In this document: positions 16,624 to 26,073 of the stretch, one piece after another
How the letters are laid out: each line of letters opens with the position of its first letter
Numbering within the stretch: the first letter of the stretch is position 1
DNA from: a bacterium YEK0313
GTDB taxonomy: Bacteria; Pseudomonadota; Alphaproteobacteria; Rhizobiales; Phreatobacteraceae
Direction of reading: 5' to 3'
DNA length: 64,000 bases
Assembly: GCA_000751295.2 (NCBI GenBank)
Contig: CCMO02000001.1
Location: 310,001-374,000 of the forward strand
Notes under the pieces: model-generated
What the model was told of the DNA's origin: nothing
The model's input: only the letters and a program-made list of their open reading frames with translations
Database searches by the model: none
Translations under genes and position numbers: made by a program

Positions 16624-17544
16624 ATGGACCCGATCCTCGCGCGACCGCGATCGAGCAGACGAAGATGGAGCCGGCTCTTGCAAGCAGCTGACGTTGCACG
16701 TGCTGCGGCTGCAGCCCAATCGACCGCCTCGGCCCTGGGCATGGCAGCCGACGACGCCGTCGTTCTTCAGAATTCGAACAAGCTCACCCTGCGCCTTCTG
16801 CCCTGTGACACCCTTGCCAGGGTCGCGCCTCCGGCGGATCAGGCGATGCCGTTCGAGGTCGAGCTTGCCGGGCTGCTCGCCGAGACCGGGAGCCCGGCAG
16901 CGGCGCTCGAACCGCGCGTGCCGCCGCGCCTCTACGAGCGGGATGGTTTCGCGGTGACATTTTGGACCTACTACCCGTCCCTGACGCCGGGCCTCGCGCC
17001 GGTCGACTACGCGCGTTCGCTCAGGCGCCTGCACATCGGCATGCGCAAGATCGGGATTGCCGCGCCGCGATTTACGGATCGGATCGCGGAGGCGGAGAGG
17101 CTTCTGGCGAGCCTCCACCTGACACCTGAACTGCCCGACAGGGACCGCGAACGTCTCGGCAGCCTGCTGGAGAGCCTCAGGCGAACGATCGTCGATCGTG
17201 GCGCTGCGGAGCAGCTGCTGCACGGCGAACCGCATCCGGGCAACGTGCTGAACACCAGGTTCGGACCGCTGTTCATCGACCTTGAGACATGCTGCCGCGG
17301 GCCAGTGGAGTTCGACCTCGCTCACGTGCCTGATGCGGTCGCCGCGCATTATCCGGACGTCGACCGGACATTGCTGAACTCCTGCCGCGCCCTCGTCCTG
17401 GTAATGGTCGCAGCCTGGCGGTGGGACGCGGACGACAAGTTTCCAAACGGCCGACACTGGGCAGAACAACTCGCCCGCACTCTGCGCGAGGGTCCGCCGT
17501 GGCCGTCACTCGATGCCATGACGCGGCACCTCGCCGGGTGCTGA
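16624..17544 (+). CDS. APH-fold phosphotransferase family protein
   Basis: The 306-residue protein has the aminoglycoside/choline kinase-like fold. The catalytic loop reads LLHGEPHPGNVL, where the usual HGD is HGE, and is followed by the metal site FIDLETCCRGPVEFDLAH. The N-terminal part (DDAVVLQNSNKLTLRLLPCDTLARVAP) is the nucleotide-binding lobe. Homologues of this form are common in actinobacteria and rhizobia and are mostly uncharacterised; a small-molecule kinase role is likely, true antibiotic resistance is not implied. A GTG at 16612 is an alternative start. It follows the VOC gene by 99 bp. Confidence 0.78.
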   Translation: MDPILARPRSSRRRWSRLLQAADVARAAAAAQSTASALGMAADDAVVLQNSNKLTLRLLPCDTLARVAPPADQAMPFEVELAGLLAETGSPAAALEPRVPPRLYERDGFAVTFWTYYPSLTPGLAPVDYARSLRRLHIGMRKIGIAAPRFTDRIAEAERLLASLHLTPELPDRDRERLGSLLESLRRTIVDRGAAEQLLHGEPHPGNVLNTRFGPLFIDLETCCRGPVEFDLAHVPDAVAAHYPDVDRTLLNSCRALVLVMVAAWRWDADDKFPNGRHWAEQLARTLREGPPWPSLDAMTRHLAGC

Positions 17545-17962
17545 GACGAGCGCGACGCCCTGACACGGATCCAGATCAATCAGCGAATTGATACGTCGCC
17601 CGCTATCCGAGGCGCCCCTCGGACCGAGGCCGATGCAGGACTGCCACGCCGAACTCGCCCTGCGGCCGGTCCACGGCGTGGCCTTCGTCGCGCCCGGCAG
17701 AGGTACGAACGAGCTGCGCGGCGGAACATGCCTGCGCTCCCGGAACAAAGATAGGAGGACAGATACGTGCCGATCGCGCCCAGCATGACCGGGAGTTGAA
17801 ACTGGCAAGAACAGGCAATTCCACTGTCGCCTTTACTTTCGTTTTCTCAAATTCCGGACGTGATAAGTTTTTGATCTTGCCGCTGCGGAATATTGAAGCA
17901 TCATAGGAGTGCTTCGAACGCCGCTGAGCAGCTAGCGACCAATGTGTGCAAGACCAATGCCC
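17545..17962. other. Intergenic stretch without a convincing gene
   Basis: The first 250 bases are GC-rich with only short, unconserved frames. The last 150 bases (from about 17800) are noticeably richer in A and T, with TTACTTTCGTTTTCTC and TTTTTGATCTTG, and probably hold the promoter of the following regulator gene. No clear ribosome site precedes the regulator start. Confidence 0.4.
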
Positions 17963-19069
17963 ATGCATGACGGCCTCATCGACTGCATCTATGAAGCCGC
18001 CTTCACGCCGGAGCTTTGGGAGCCTGTGCTGAACCGGCTGGCCACCGTCAGCGCATCGGCGTCCGGTTCGTTCCTGGTGTTCCATAGCCCGGATCGGCCG
18101 CCGCTCTACAAGACAACGGAGCTGACCGCGGCCGCGCTGGCGGCCTTCACAAGCAGCGACGCGTGGCGGGCCAGCCGCCGTTCCGAAGCGATGTTCGATC
18201 CACGCAACGCCTTTCTGACCGGCCTGCGCTTCTTCTACGGCTCCGACTATCTGGAGATAGGCGGGGACAGCGTCGACGCCGCACTGGCGCCGCTGGGGCT
18301 CGGTGCGCAGCTCACCACGCTCATTCCTCTCCCGACCGGCGAGGTCGCCACCCTGACCTTCGAGCGGCTCATCGGGGACGGCCGTCATCGGCCGGAGCAG
18401 ATCGCGGCGCTCGACGGCTACTGGCCGCATCTGGCGCGCGTCGGCCTGCTGGCAGCGCGGCTCGGACTGGAACGCGCGCAGGCGACGGCGACAGCCTTGC
18501 AGGCGCTCGGCCTGCCCGCAGCGGTGCTGTCCCATGGCGGGCGGGTGCGCGCCGGCAACGCCTTGTTCGAGGCCATGGGCACACTGTTCCTCCCGACCGC
18601 CTTCAGTGGTGTGGTTCTGGCCGATCCGGCCGCCAACGTCCTGTTCCTCCAGGCGCTGGCGGCGGCGGCCGGCAACGCCGAGCCGGTCGTGCGATCAATC
18701 CCGGTGAAGGAGGCCGACCGCCGGCCGCTCGTTGTCCATGTCCTGCCGCTGCGCCGCACCGCACGCGACATTTTCTCGAAGGCGGATGTTCTGGTCATCG
18801 CGACGGAGATCAGACCGGACGGGAACCTGCCGTCGCGGGGCCTCCTGTCCGCGCTTTTCGACATTGCGCCGGCGGAGGCGCGCCTCGCCATCGCTCTCGC
18901 CGCAGGCAAGTCGCTCAAAGCGGCGGCCGCGGAGATGGGGATCGAATACAGCTCGGCGCGGACATATCTCGCGCGCATCTTCAGCAAGACAGGCACGAGC
19001 CAGCAGAGCGAGCTCGTGGCCTTGCTGAAGAGCACCGCCGTCGTCGCGGCCGACGACCGTCATCGTTGA
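17963..19069 (+). CDS. LuxR-type HTH transcriptional regulator (copy A of a tandem pair)
   Basis: The 368-residue protein has a long, PAS-like N-terminal sensory region (MHDGLIDCIYEAAFTPELWEPVLNRLA onward) and a C-terminal LuxR/GerE-like helix-turn-helix: DIAPAEARLAIALAAGKSLKAAAAEMGIEYSSARTYLARIFSKTGTSQQSELVALL. It aligns along its whole length with the next gene, clearly a tandem duplicate; the HTH is almost identical while the sensor part differs, so both probably bind the same DNA but sense different cues. I set the start by alignment with copy B; an ATG at 17942 would add seven residues. The autotransporter gene downstream is the natural target. Confidence 0.8.
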   Translation: MHDGLIDCIYEAAFTPELWEPVLNRLATVSASASGSFLVFHSPDRPPLYKTTELTAAALAAFTSSDAWRASRRSEAMFDPRNAFLTGLRFFYGSDYLEIGGDSVDAALAPLGLGAQLTTLIPLPTGEVATLTFERLIGDGRHRPEQIAALDGYWPHLARVGLLAARLGLERAQATATALQALGLPAAVLSHGGRVRAGNALFEAMGTLFLPTAFSGVVLADPAANVLFLQALAAAAGNAEPVVRSIPVKEADRRPLVVHVLPLRRTARDIFSKADVLVIATEIRPDGNLPSRGLLSALFDIAPAEARLAIALAAGKSLKAAAAEMGIEYSSARTYLARIFSKTGTSQQSELVALLKSTAVVAADDRHR

Positions 19070-19078
19070 GGCCGCGTC

Positions 19079-20197
19079 ATGGATGCCGATCTGATCGAAC
19101 GCATTTACGAGGCCGCATTCGTGCCGGACGAATGGCCGAAGGTCCTCGGAACGATTGCGGCGCGAGCGAACGCCACCACCGGCGAACTGCAGGTCCTGAC
19201 CGATGGGCGGCCGCCGTTCTGGCAGGCGACCGAGCTGACGCGCGACATGCTCGGCTCGTTCATAGCGAGCGGGCAATGGCAGTCCTGCGAGCGGCCGTTT
19301 CAGTTCCTGCGCACCGGCCATCCCGGCTTTCTGCGCGATACCGATGTCTTGACTCCCGAACAGATCGAGCGCGATCCGGTCGGGCGCATCTTCGCCGATC
19401 TGGGATTGGGCTGGCAGGTCGCGACCGTCATTCCCATGCCGACCGGAGAGGGGGTCGGGTTGACGTTCGAGCGGCGACTGGAAGCCGGAAGGGCGGCGGA
19501 TGACGATGTCGCGACACTCGATGGAATGCGGCCCCACCTCGCGCGGGCGACGCTGATTGCCGCGCGGTTGCGGCTGGAACGCGCCCAGGCCACGGTGTCG
19601 ACGCTTGAAAAGCTGGCGCTGCCCGCGGCCGTCATCAGCGGGCGCGGGCGCGTGGTAGCCTCCAACGAACAGTTCGAGACGGCGGGTGATCTCTTCCTGC
19701 CTGTCGCATTCGGCAGCATGGCGGTTGCCGATGCCGCCGCCAACCGGCTGTTTCAGGACGCCGTGCTGGCGGCTGGCAGCAGTCGGGAGCCGCTGGTTCG
19801 CTCCATCCCGGTGAGACGTGGCGCAGACCACACCGCCGCGGTGATCCATATGCTGCCGCTGCGGCGCGCCGCGCACGACATTTTCTCGCAGGCCGATATT
19901 CTGGTCCTCATGACGGAGGTCCGGCCTGACGGAAATGTGCCGCCTCTGCAGCTCCTGTCAGTTCTCTTCGATCTGGCGCCAGCCGAGGCGCGTCTCGCCA
20001 GCGCCATCGCTGCCGGCAAATCACTCAAGTCGACGGCAGCCGAGATGAGGATCGAATACAATTCGGCGCGAACCTATCTCGCACGTATCTTCAGCAAGAC
20101 GGGCACGAGCCAACAGAGCGAACTGGTAGCTCTGTTGAAATCAGCCGTGGCCATTTCGAAAGATCAAATCTTTCCACCCCGCCCTTCTTCTTTGTGA
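19079..20197 (+). CDS. LuxR-type HTH transcriptional regulator (copy B of a tandem pair)
   Basis: The 372-residue paralogue starts 9 bp after copy A. It begins MDADLIERIYEAAFVPDEWPKVLGTIA, shares the middle segment LERAQATVSTLEKLALPAAVI, and ends with the same HTH form, where SARTYLARIFSKTGTSQQSELVALLKS is identical to copy A. The central WATVIPMPTGE-like stretch and the HMLPLRRAAHDIFSQADILVLMTEV segment are also shared. The pair probably arose by local duplication. It is followed by an AT-rich gap and the autotransporter gene in the same direction. The ligand is unknown. Confidence 0.8.
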   Translation: MDADLIERIYEAAFVPDEWPKVLGTIAARANATTGELQVLTDGRPPFWQATELTRDMLGSFIASGQWQSCERPFQFLRTGHPGFLRDTDVLTPEQIERDPVGRIFADLGLGWQVATVIPMPTGEGVGLTFERRLEAGRAADDDVATLDGMRPHLARATLIAARLRLERAQATVSTLEKLALPAAVISGRGRVVASNEQFETAGDLFLPVAFGSMAVADAAANRLFQDAVLAAGSSREPLVRSIPVRRGADHTAAVIHMLPLRRAAHDIFSQADILVLMTEVRPDGNVPPLQLLSVLFDLAPAEARLASAIAAGKSLKSTAAEMRIEYNSARTYLARIFSKTGTSQQSELVALLKSAVAISKDQIFPPRPSSL

Positions 20198-20370
20198 ACG
20201 CGTCAGACACGAGCGCCGAGCGCGCGAATTCAGCGTGGAGTAGGTTCGAAAAATTTCAAAAAATCTGCAGATGAACGAATTTCCGCACGCCGCTATCATT
20301 TGAAGACTATGCATTTCGACTCGCCATTCTCATCCTTCGCCCAAATGTTTCGAGGACGAGATGAGGGGCT
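20198..20370 (+). promoter_or_regulatory. AT-rich upstream region of the autotransporter gene
   Basis: This gap is much richer in A and T than its surroundings, with GAAAAATTTCAAAAAATC near 20247 and CTATCATTTGAAGACTATG further on. It most likely holds the promoter and regulator-binding sites for the autotransporter. GAGGGGCT directly precedes the ATG at 20371. No exact promoter boxes can be assigned. Confidence 0.35.
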
Positions 20371-23300
20371 ATGTCTTCCTGGGCGGTATTCACAAGAGAC
20401 GAGCGGGTTCAACCAACCGAACAAGCATCACTTAAAGGGCACAAATCACCGCCACTTGCATTGATCGCAGCGCTGCTCGGATCGACCGCCCTCGTTTCCA
20501 TGCCCGAACTCGCCTCGGCCGGCTGCGTCAACACGTTCGGGGTGAATTATTTATGTTCTGGAGCAGAGACGACGGGACAAGTTGTATCCGCCAACAATGC
20601 CACCATTTTGACGAGCACCGGATTTGGCGTCAATACATCTGATCCGAGTGCTCTGGAGATCAATGGCCTCGGCAACATCTATTATCTGGACACGCACAGC
20701 TCCAACCTCACGGGCCGAGACTACGGGCTGCGCGCCTCTGTCGACGGCGATATCGCTCCCGGGATGTCGGGCAACCTGATCTTGGCCCCGAGCGGCAGTC
20801 TGTACGGCGGGATAGCGGGACTTCGCGCCCTCAATTTCAGCACGGGTCCGACCTATGTCGCCACCACCGGCCACGTCGAAGGCGGTTTGCGCGGCATAGA
20901 CATCTTCAATGCTTCCTCCAGCACAGAGGCTCTGAGGCTGGAGACATCGACCGTTACGGGCGGCAATATTGGCATCGATGCCCAGCATCTCGGTGGCGGC
21001 ACGACCAGCGTCAGTGCTTCAGGGCAGGTCACGGGCACGAACTGGTACGGCATCGTCGTATCCAACAATCGTCTGAGCTTCGCCTCCGACGGCAATCTTT
21101 CAGCCATTTCTTATCCAGTGGGCAGCACCCCGACCGATGTGATCGTGAAGGCCTCAGGCGGGGTCACTGGTGGTCTCACCGGCGTTCTGGCCTGGAATGG
21201 CGGCAGCGGTGAACTGCGGGTGGATACGCGCGGCGGCGCGGTCAGTGGTGGCACCCGCGATGGCATCGTCGCACTGAACTATGCTGTCCACGGCGCCCCT
21301 ACCAATCTGTCGGTGACCACCGACGCGGTAAACGGCGCCCGCCATGGCATCGTCTCCATCAACGGTGGCTCTGGCAGCAACACTGTGACCACCCATGGTG
21401 CCGTGGCCGGCGGCACGGGTTACGGTATTGCGGCGTTCAACGGCTTTTCCTATGCATTTGCGTTGGTCAATGACGGCGATGTCTCGATCTGCGGTACGGC
21501 CGGCACTGATCTGACGGTGACCGCCAATGGCACGGTCAGCGGTGGCCTTGTCGGCATTTACGCCGGCAATAACGGCACCGGGGCAACACATGTCACTGCG
21601 ACCGGTCATGTTGCGGGCGCCGCCGACACCGGAATCGGGGCGCAAAACGCCGCCACGGCCACGGACCTGACCATCGAAGCCGCCAGTGTCACAGGCGGGC
21701 AGACCGGCATCGCGGTCACCAACAGAGGCATCGGCGCAACCCGTGTCACCGCCACGAGCCATGTCGAGGGAACAGGCAATATCGGCATCTATGCCGGCAA
21801 CGAGGCGACAGCGACCAATCTGACCGTCGAGGCATCCAGCGTCACCGGCGGACTGGCAGGCATTTCGGCGATCAACGACGGCAGCGGCGCGACTCGGGTC
21901 GTCGCGACCGGCCATGTCGTCGGAGCGGGCAATGTCGGAATAGCCGCGACCAACGACGTGACGGCCAAGGATCTGACCATCGAGGCCGCGAGCGTCTCGG
22001 GCGGCAGGAACGGCATCTCCGCCCAGAATTTCGGCGTTGGCGGCTACACGCACGTCATCGCGACCGGTCATGTCGAAGGCGCCGGCGATTCCGGCATTCG
22101 AGCCATCAACTTTGCCAGAACTCTGGGCCTGACCGTCGAAGCCGCCAGCGTCGCAGGCGGCGTCTATGGCATTGCCGCCGGCAATAGCGGCACGGGCGCA
22201 ACCCGCGTCGTCGCCACCGGTCATGTCGAGGGCACGAGCGAGGCGGGAATCCGGGCGCAGAACTTCGCCACGGCCAGGGACCTGACCATTGAGGCTGTCA
22301 GCGCCAAGGGCGGATTGTACGGTATCCACGCCCTGAACGAAGGCACGGGCGGGACACGGATTGTTGCCACGGGCCATGTCCAGGGCGTCAGCGAGACGGG
22401 CATCGTGGCCGAAAACGCTGCGACAGGCACCGATCTGAGCATCGACGCCGCAAGCGTCACGGCCGGGACAACCGGCATCCGCGCCGTCAATAACGGCACG
22501 GCGCTCACCCGTGTCACGGCGACCGGCCATGTCGAGGGCGCGGACGGCAACGGTATCAGCGCCTTCAACGCTGCCGCCGCCACGGACCTGACCGTCATGG
22601 CCACCAGCGTCGCAGGCCGGAGGACGGGCATCTCCGCCGTCAACGACGGCACGGGCACAACCTGGATCATGGCGACCGGGGATGTCATCGGCAGAGGCGA
22701 TACGGGCATCCATGCCTTCAACGCAGGCACCGCCACCGGCCTGACGATCGATGCCGCGGGCGCTCGTGGCGACATTTACGGCATCCGTGCCCTCAACTAC
22801 GGCTCCGGCGTCACGAGCATCACGACGAACGGGCTGGTCGAGGGGGCCATCGCGATCTCGGCCCATTCCGCTGGCCAACCGATTGTCATCGAGACCAACG
22901 GCCTTGTCCGCAACGTGTCGCAGCTTTCCACCGATCTCGCCGTCGAAGGCAGTGGCGGGCCGATCGTCTTCACCAACAAGGGCGGCCTGATCGGCACGGT
23001 GCAATTCGGCGCCGGAGCGAACTTCATGACGAACAACGCCCCCTGGAACACGTCCGGCGGTGCGAACGAATTCGGTGGCGCCCACCTCACCAATGCGGCC
23101 GGCATCGTCATCACGGCCGCCGGCAGTGCCGGGGTTGCGGAGACGACCCTGCTCAACGGCCTGGGCAGCTTCGCCAATCACGGCGTCCTGTCCATGGCGG
23201 ATGGCGGCACTGGCGACACCGCCCGTCAGGCTGGCGGCAATGTCCGCTTCGAGGCCGGCTCGGTTCTGGCCGTCGATATCGACGGGATGGGCCGTTCGGA

Positions 23301-24657
23301 TCGCTTCATCACCGCAGGGACCGCGACGCTCACCGGCGCGACGCTGGCCGTCTCTCCGATGGGCATGATGCCCGCCTATGGCATGCGCTACACCGTGCTG
23401 ACGGCAGATGCCGGTCTCACCGGGCAATTCGCCAGCGTGAGCGGCCTGCCGGTGACTACGGCCTTCCTCACCATTCAGGACAGCTACGACGCCAACAATG
23501 CCTATCTCGACATCATCAAGTACCGCGCCTTTGCCAATGCCGGCCTGACGCGCAATCAGATCGCGACGGGACACGCGCTGGACAGCCTTGGGCCGGGTCC
23601 GGTGGTCAACGCCGTCGCGGCGCTCGCGACCGACGCGCAGGCGCGACACGCCTTCGACCAGATCTCGGGCGAGATCCATGCCTCGGCAAAGACCGCCATG
23701 ATCGAAGACAGCCGCTTCATCCGCAACGCCGTCAACGACCGCCTGCGCGGGGCTTTCGGCGGCGTCGGCACGGTCGCCATGCCGGTCGTGGCCTATGCCG
23801 ACGGCAGCCCTCACCATGTGCCCGCGACGACCGGCCGCTTCGCCGTCTGGGGGCAGGCCTTCGGATCGTGGGGCCGTTGGAACGGCGACGGCAATGCTGC
23901 GCGTCTCAACCGCTCCATCGGCGGCTTCTTCGTCGGCGGCGACGCGCCGGTATTCGACACCTGGCGCTTCGGCGCAGTCGCCGGCTATAGCCGCACCAGC
24001 TTCAATGTCCGGGATCGCGCTTCCTCGGGTTCGAGCGACAATTATCATGTCGGCTTCTATGGCGGCACGGCCTGGGGCGCCCTCGCCTTCCGCGCCGGCG
24101 CGGCCTACACATGGCACGACATGTCGACCGGCCGCAGCGTGATCTTCCCCGGCTTCGGTGACGGCCCAAAGGGCCAATACCGCGCCGCAACCGCACAGGT
24201 CTTCGGCGAGCTGGCCTATGGTTTCGGCGCGGGCGGCGCACGGTTCGAACCTTTCGCCAATCTCGCCCATGTCAATCTTCACACCGCCGGCTTCAGCGAG
24301 GGGCGCGGCGCCGCCGCACTGACCGGCACTTCCTCCGCCACGGGTGCGACCTTCGCAACGCTCGGCCTTCGCGCCTCGGCCACCTTCGATCTCGGCGCGG
24401 CGAGCCTCACCGCGAAGGGCATGCTCGGCTGGCGTCATGTCCTCGGCGACGCGACGCCGCTCTCCACTATGCGCCTTGCCGGAAGCGACGCCTTCACCAT
24501 CGCCGGCGTGCCGATCGCACGCAATGCAGCGGTGATCGAAGCCGGCCTCGACTACGGCATCATGCCGAACGCCACCCTCGGCATCTCCTATGGCGGTCAG
24601 TTCGGTTCAGGTGCTCTCGACCAGTCCCTCCGCGCCAACTTCAACATGAAATTCTGA
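20371..24657 (+). CDS. Large autotransporter with repeat-rich passenger and beta-barrel
   Basis: The 1428-residue protein begins with an extended signal peptide: a polar 27-residue lead, then SPPLALIAALLGSTALVSMPELASAG. The passenger (about 50-1010) is rich in Gly, Thr, Ala and Asn, with short beta-strand repeats expected to form a right-handed beta-helix; nine about 51-residue units are described separately. An ESPR-like junction is absent. The final 270-300 residues, from GRFAVWGQAFGSWGRWNGDGNAARLN onward, form the autotransporter outer membrane barrel and end in NFNMKF, with the terminal Phe expected by the BAM machinery. The role is probably surface adhesion or biofilm. Two LuxR-like genes lie upstream and an IalB-family gene downstream. 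Confidence 0.92.
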   Translation: MSSWAVFTRDERVQPTEQASLKGHKSPPLALIAALLGSTALVSMPELASAGCVNTFGVNYLCSGAETTGQVVSANNATILTSTGFGVNTSDPSALEINGLGNIYYLDTHSSNLTGRDYGLRASVDGDIAPGMSGNLILAPSGSLYGGIAGLRALNFSTGPTYVATTGHVEGGLRGIDIFNASSSTEALRLETSTVTGGNIGIDAQHLGGGTTSVSASGQVTGTNWYGIVVSNNRLSFASDGNLSAISYPVGSTPTDVIVKASGGVTGGLTGVLAWNGGSGELRVDTRGGAVSGGTRDGIVALNYAVHGAPTNLSVTTDAVNGARHGIVSINGGSGSNTVTTHGAVAGGTGYGIAAFNGFSYAFALVNDGDVSICGTAGTDLTVTANGTVSGGLVGIYAGNNGTGATHVTATGHVAGAADTGIGAQNAATATDLTIEAASVTGGQTGIAVTNRGIGATRVTATSHVEGTGNIGIYAGNEATATNLTVEASSVTGGLAGISAINDGSGATRVVATGHVVGAGNVGIAATNDVTAKDLTIEAASVSGGRNGISAQNFGVGGYTHVIATGHVEGAGDSGIRAINFARTLGLTVEAASVAGGVYGIAAGNSGTGATRVVATGHVEGTSEAGIRAQNFATARDLTIEAVSAKGGLYGIHALNEGTGGTRIVATGHVQGVSETGIVAENAATGTDLSIDAASVTAGTTGIRAVNNGTALTRVTATGHVEGADGNGISAFNAAAATDLTVMATSVAGRRTGISAVNDGTGTTWIMATGDVIGRGDTGIHAFNAGTATGLTIDAAGARGDIYGIRALNYGSGVTSITTNGLVEGAIAISAHSAGQPIVIETNGLVRNVSQLSTDLAVEGSGGPIVFTNKGGLIGTVQFGAGANFMTNNAPWNTSGGANEFGGAHLTNAAGIVITAAGSAGVAETTLLNGLGSFANHGVLSMADGGTGDTARQAGGNVRFEAGSVLAVDIDGMGRSDRFITAGTATLTGATLAVSPMGMMPAYGMRYTVLTADAGLTGQFASVSGLPVTTAFLTIQDSYDANNAYLDIIKYRAFANAGLTRNQIATGHALDSLGPGPVVNAVAALATDAQARHAFDQISGEIHASAKTAMIEDSRFIRNAVNDRLRGAFGGVGTVAMPVVAYADGSPHHVPATTGRFAVWGQAFGSWGRWNGDGNAARLNRSIGGFFVGGDAPVFDTWRFGAVAGYSRTSFNVRDRASSGSSDNYHVGFYGGTAWGALAFRAGAAYTWHDMSTGRSVIFPGFGDGPKGQYRAATAQVFGELAYGFGAGGARFEPFANLAHVNLHTAGFSEGRGAAALTGTSSATGATFATLGLRASATFDLGAASLTAKGMLGWRHVLGDATPLSTMRLAGSDAFTIAGVPIARNAAVIEAGLDYGIMPNATLGISYGGQFGSGALDQSLRANFNMKF
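21505..22887 (+). repeat. Nine tandem 153-156 bp repeats in the autotransporter passenger
   Basis: Units marked by the DLTIEAASVTGG-type motif begin at 21505, 21661, 21814, 21967, 22123, 22276, 22429, 22582 and 22735. Seven spacings... counted between neighbours are 153 bp in six cases and 156 bp in two. Each unit encodes about 51 residues with the order D-L-T-[IV]-E-A, S-V-x-G-G, G-I-x-A-x-N, G-A-T-R-V-x-A-T-G-H-V-x-G and G-I-x-A-x-N. The DNA is clearly diverged between units, so the array is old, not a recent slippage product. Confidence 0.88.
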
Positions 24658-24743
24658 CGCGCGGAGCGAGCGCGGTATGCCACCCGGGCAACCCCGCCCC
24701 GGGGCGCGCGGCGGACGATGGGATCTCACAAGCTCAAGCGACC

Positions 24744-25280
24744 ATGACCCGGAGCCATCGTCTTGCCCTCGGCTGCCTCGCCGTCGCCGCCCTGGCGGCG
24801 GTGCCCGGCATGAAGGCCGAGGCCCAGACCTCCAATCTTCCTGGCGGAGCCTCCTCACTGAGCGAAACCTACGGGAGCTGGCGTGTCCGCTGCATCCAGA
24901 ACGGCCCGACGAAGCGCTGCGTCCTGTCCCAGATTCAGGCGCGGCCGAACCGTCAGCGCGTGCTTGCGATCGAGCTCGACGCGCCGGCCGGCAATGCGGT
25001 TTCAGGCACGCTGATCCTGCCATTCGGCCTCGCGCTCGGATCCGGCGTCACGTTCCAGATCGACGAGAAGCCGGCGATGCGGCCGATACGCTTCCGGACC
25101 TGTCTGCCGGCAGGGTGTCTTGTCGACGTTGCCTTCGATGGCCCAACGCTGGCGGCCCTTCGCGCCGGCGCGGTCCTCAAGGTCCAGGCGATGGCCGATG
25201 GCGGCGGCACCGTGCCCTTCTCAATCTCGCTCCAGGGCTTTGGAACAGCGCTCGATCGTATCGGTGTACTGGCGCGTTGA
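24744..25280 (+). CDS. Invasion-associated locus B (IalB) family protein
   Basis: The 178-residue protein has a signal peptide (MTRSHRLALGCLAVAALAAVPGMKAEAQ) and then the IalB domain: YGSWRVRCIQNGPTKRCVLSQIQ, followed by LPFGLALGSGVTFQID and FRTCLPAGCLVDVAFD. The four cysteines in the paired C-x(n)-C pattern are typical and probably form disulfides in the periplasm. IalB was named in Bartonella for erythrocyte invasion, but homologues are widespread in free-living Alphaproteobacteria with unclear function. It lies 86 bp after the autotransporter on the same strand, so it may be co-expressed with it. Confidence 0.88.
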   Translation: MTRSHRLALGCLAVAALAAVPGMKAEAQTSNLPGGASSLSETYGSWRVRCIQNGPTKRCVLSQIQARPNRQRVLAIELDAPAGNAVSGTLILPFGLALGSGVTFQIDEKPAMRPIRFRTCLPAGCLVDVAFDGPTLAALRAGAVLKVQAMADGGGTVPFSISLQGFGTALDRIGVLAR

Positions 25281-25368
25281 GAGCGATCAAGGCTGCCAAG
25301 CAGGAACAACCTTTCCAGCCTCGAAAAAACAGGTCCGCCGCCGCCCCGCGCCGGCCGCAGCTCCCTCC

Positions 25369-26073
25369 TCACCGCACCCGCAAGCCCATTTCGGCAAGCA
25401 GCGCGCCGGCCTGGTCGCGCGAGATCGTCGCGCCCTTGAACTTGCGGGCATCGCCAAGCCGGACGCCGCCAAGGTCCGCACCGCGCAGATCGGCGCCCTC
25501 GAAGCGGGCATCGACGAGATGGGCGTCCCTGAGACTCGAGCCGGAAAAGACCGTCTCGCGAAAATCGCAAGTCGCGAGGTCGGCCATGCTGAAATCGACC
25601 TGTTCGATCGCCATCTTGCGGAACGAAACGCCCGGAAGGCGTGCCGCCGACAGCGTTGTTTCCTTGAAGACGACCGCATTGGCGCGCGCCCCGGTGAAAT
25701 CGGCTCCGGTGAGCTTGCAGCCGACGAAGCGCGCCTGGGCGAGGCTTGCTCCCCGGAACTGGCCATTGTTGAAGTCGCACGTGTCGATGGTCGCCTCCAC
25801 GAGGCTTGCCGCCGTGAAGTCGACGAAGGCTCCCCGGCAACTGACGAAGGCCGCCTCGTCGAGCGTGGCGCCGGTCAATCTGGCGCGCTTCAGGACGCAG
25901 CTTTCAAAACGCCATCCGGTCATGTCGAGATCGGAGAGATCGGCCTCCTCCATGTTGCAGCCGAGGAACCGCACCGGCCGCCCTTCGGCAACCAGGCTCA
26001 CAATCTCGGCGCGTGGCGGCGCTCTGCCCTCGATCGTCCTGAAAGCGGTATCCGGCGCTGAATGTCGCGTCAT
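25369..26073 (-). CDS. Pentapeptide-repeat protein
   Basis: The 234-residue product is built largely from A(D/N)LXX-type pentapeptides, such as NMEEADLSDLDMTGW, RARLTGATLDEAAF, ARFEGADLRGADLGGVRLGDAR. Such repeats fold into a right-handed quadrilateral beta-helix. There is no signal peptide or membrane segment. Family members include DNA-mimicking gyrase protectors (MfpA/Qnr), but many have no known role, and the cysteine-rich spacing (GCN, SCV, SCR, TCD, GCK, TCD) here does not point to a specific one. It converges on the IalB gene. Starts further upstream in frame are possible; the ATG at 26073 gives the shortest lead before the repeats. Confidence 0.82.
   Translation of the reverse strand: MTRHSAPDTAFRTIEGRAPPRAEIVSLVAEGRPVRFLGCNMEEADLSDLDMTGWRFESCVLKRARLTGATLDEAAFVSCRGAFVDFTAASLVEATIDTCDFNNGQFRGASLAQARFVGCKLTGADFTGARANAVVFKETTLSAARLPGVSFRKMAIEQVDFSMADLATCDFRETVFSGSSLRDAHLVDARFEGADLRGADLGGVRLGDARKFKGATISRDQAGALLAEMGLRVR

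Noticed and set aside
17588..17788. Small plus-strand frame of 66 codons after the APH-like gene
   Set aside because: Arg/Cys-rich composition without any recognisable motif, and no ribosome site.
21505..22887. Regular repeats considered as a CRISPR-like array
   Set aside because: The repeats are in frame, diverged, and encode beta-helix motifs without unique spacers.
21154..24438. Long minus-strand open frame (1094 codons) opposite the autotransporter
   Set aside because: Repetitive Asp/Gly/Ala-rich content is the complement of the passenger repeats; no start context or domain supports it.
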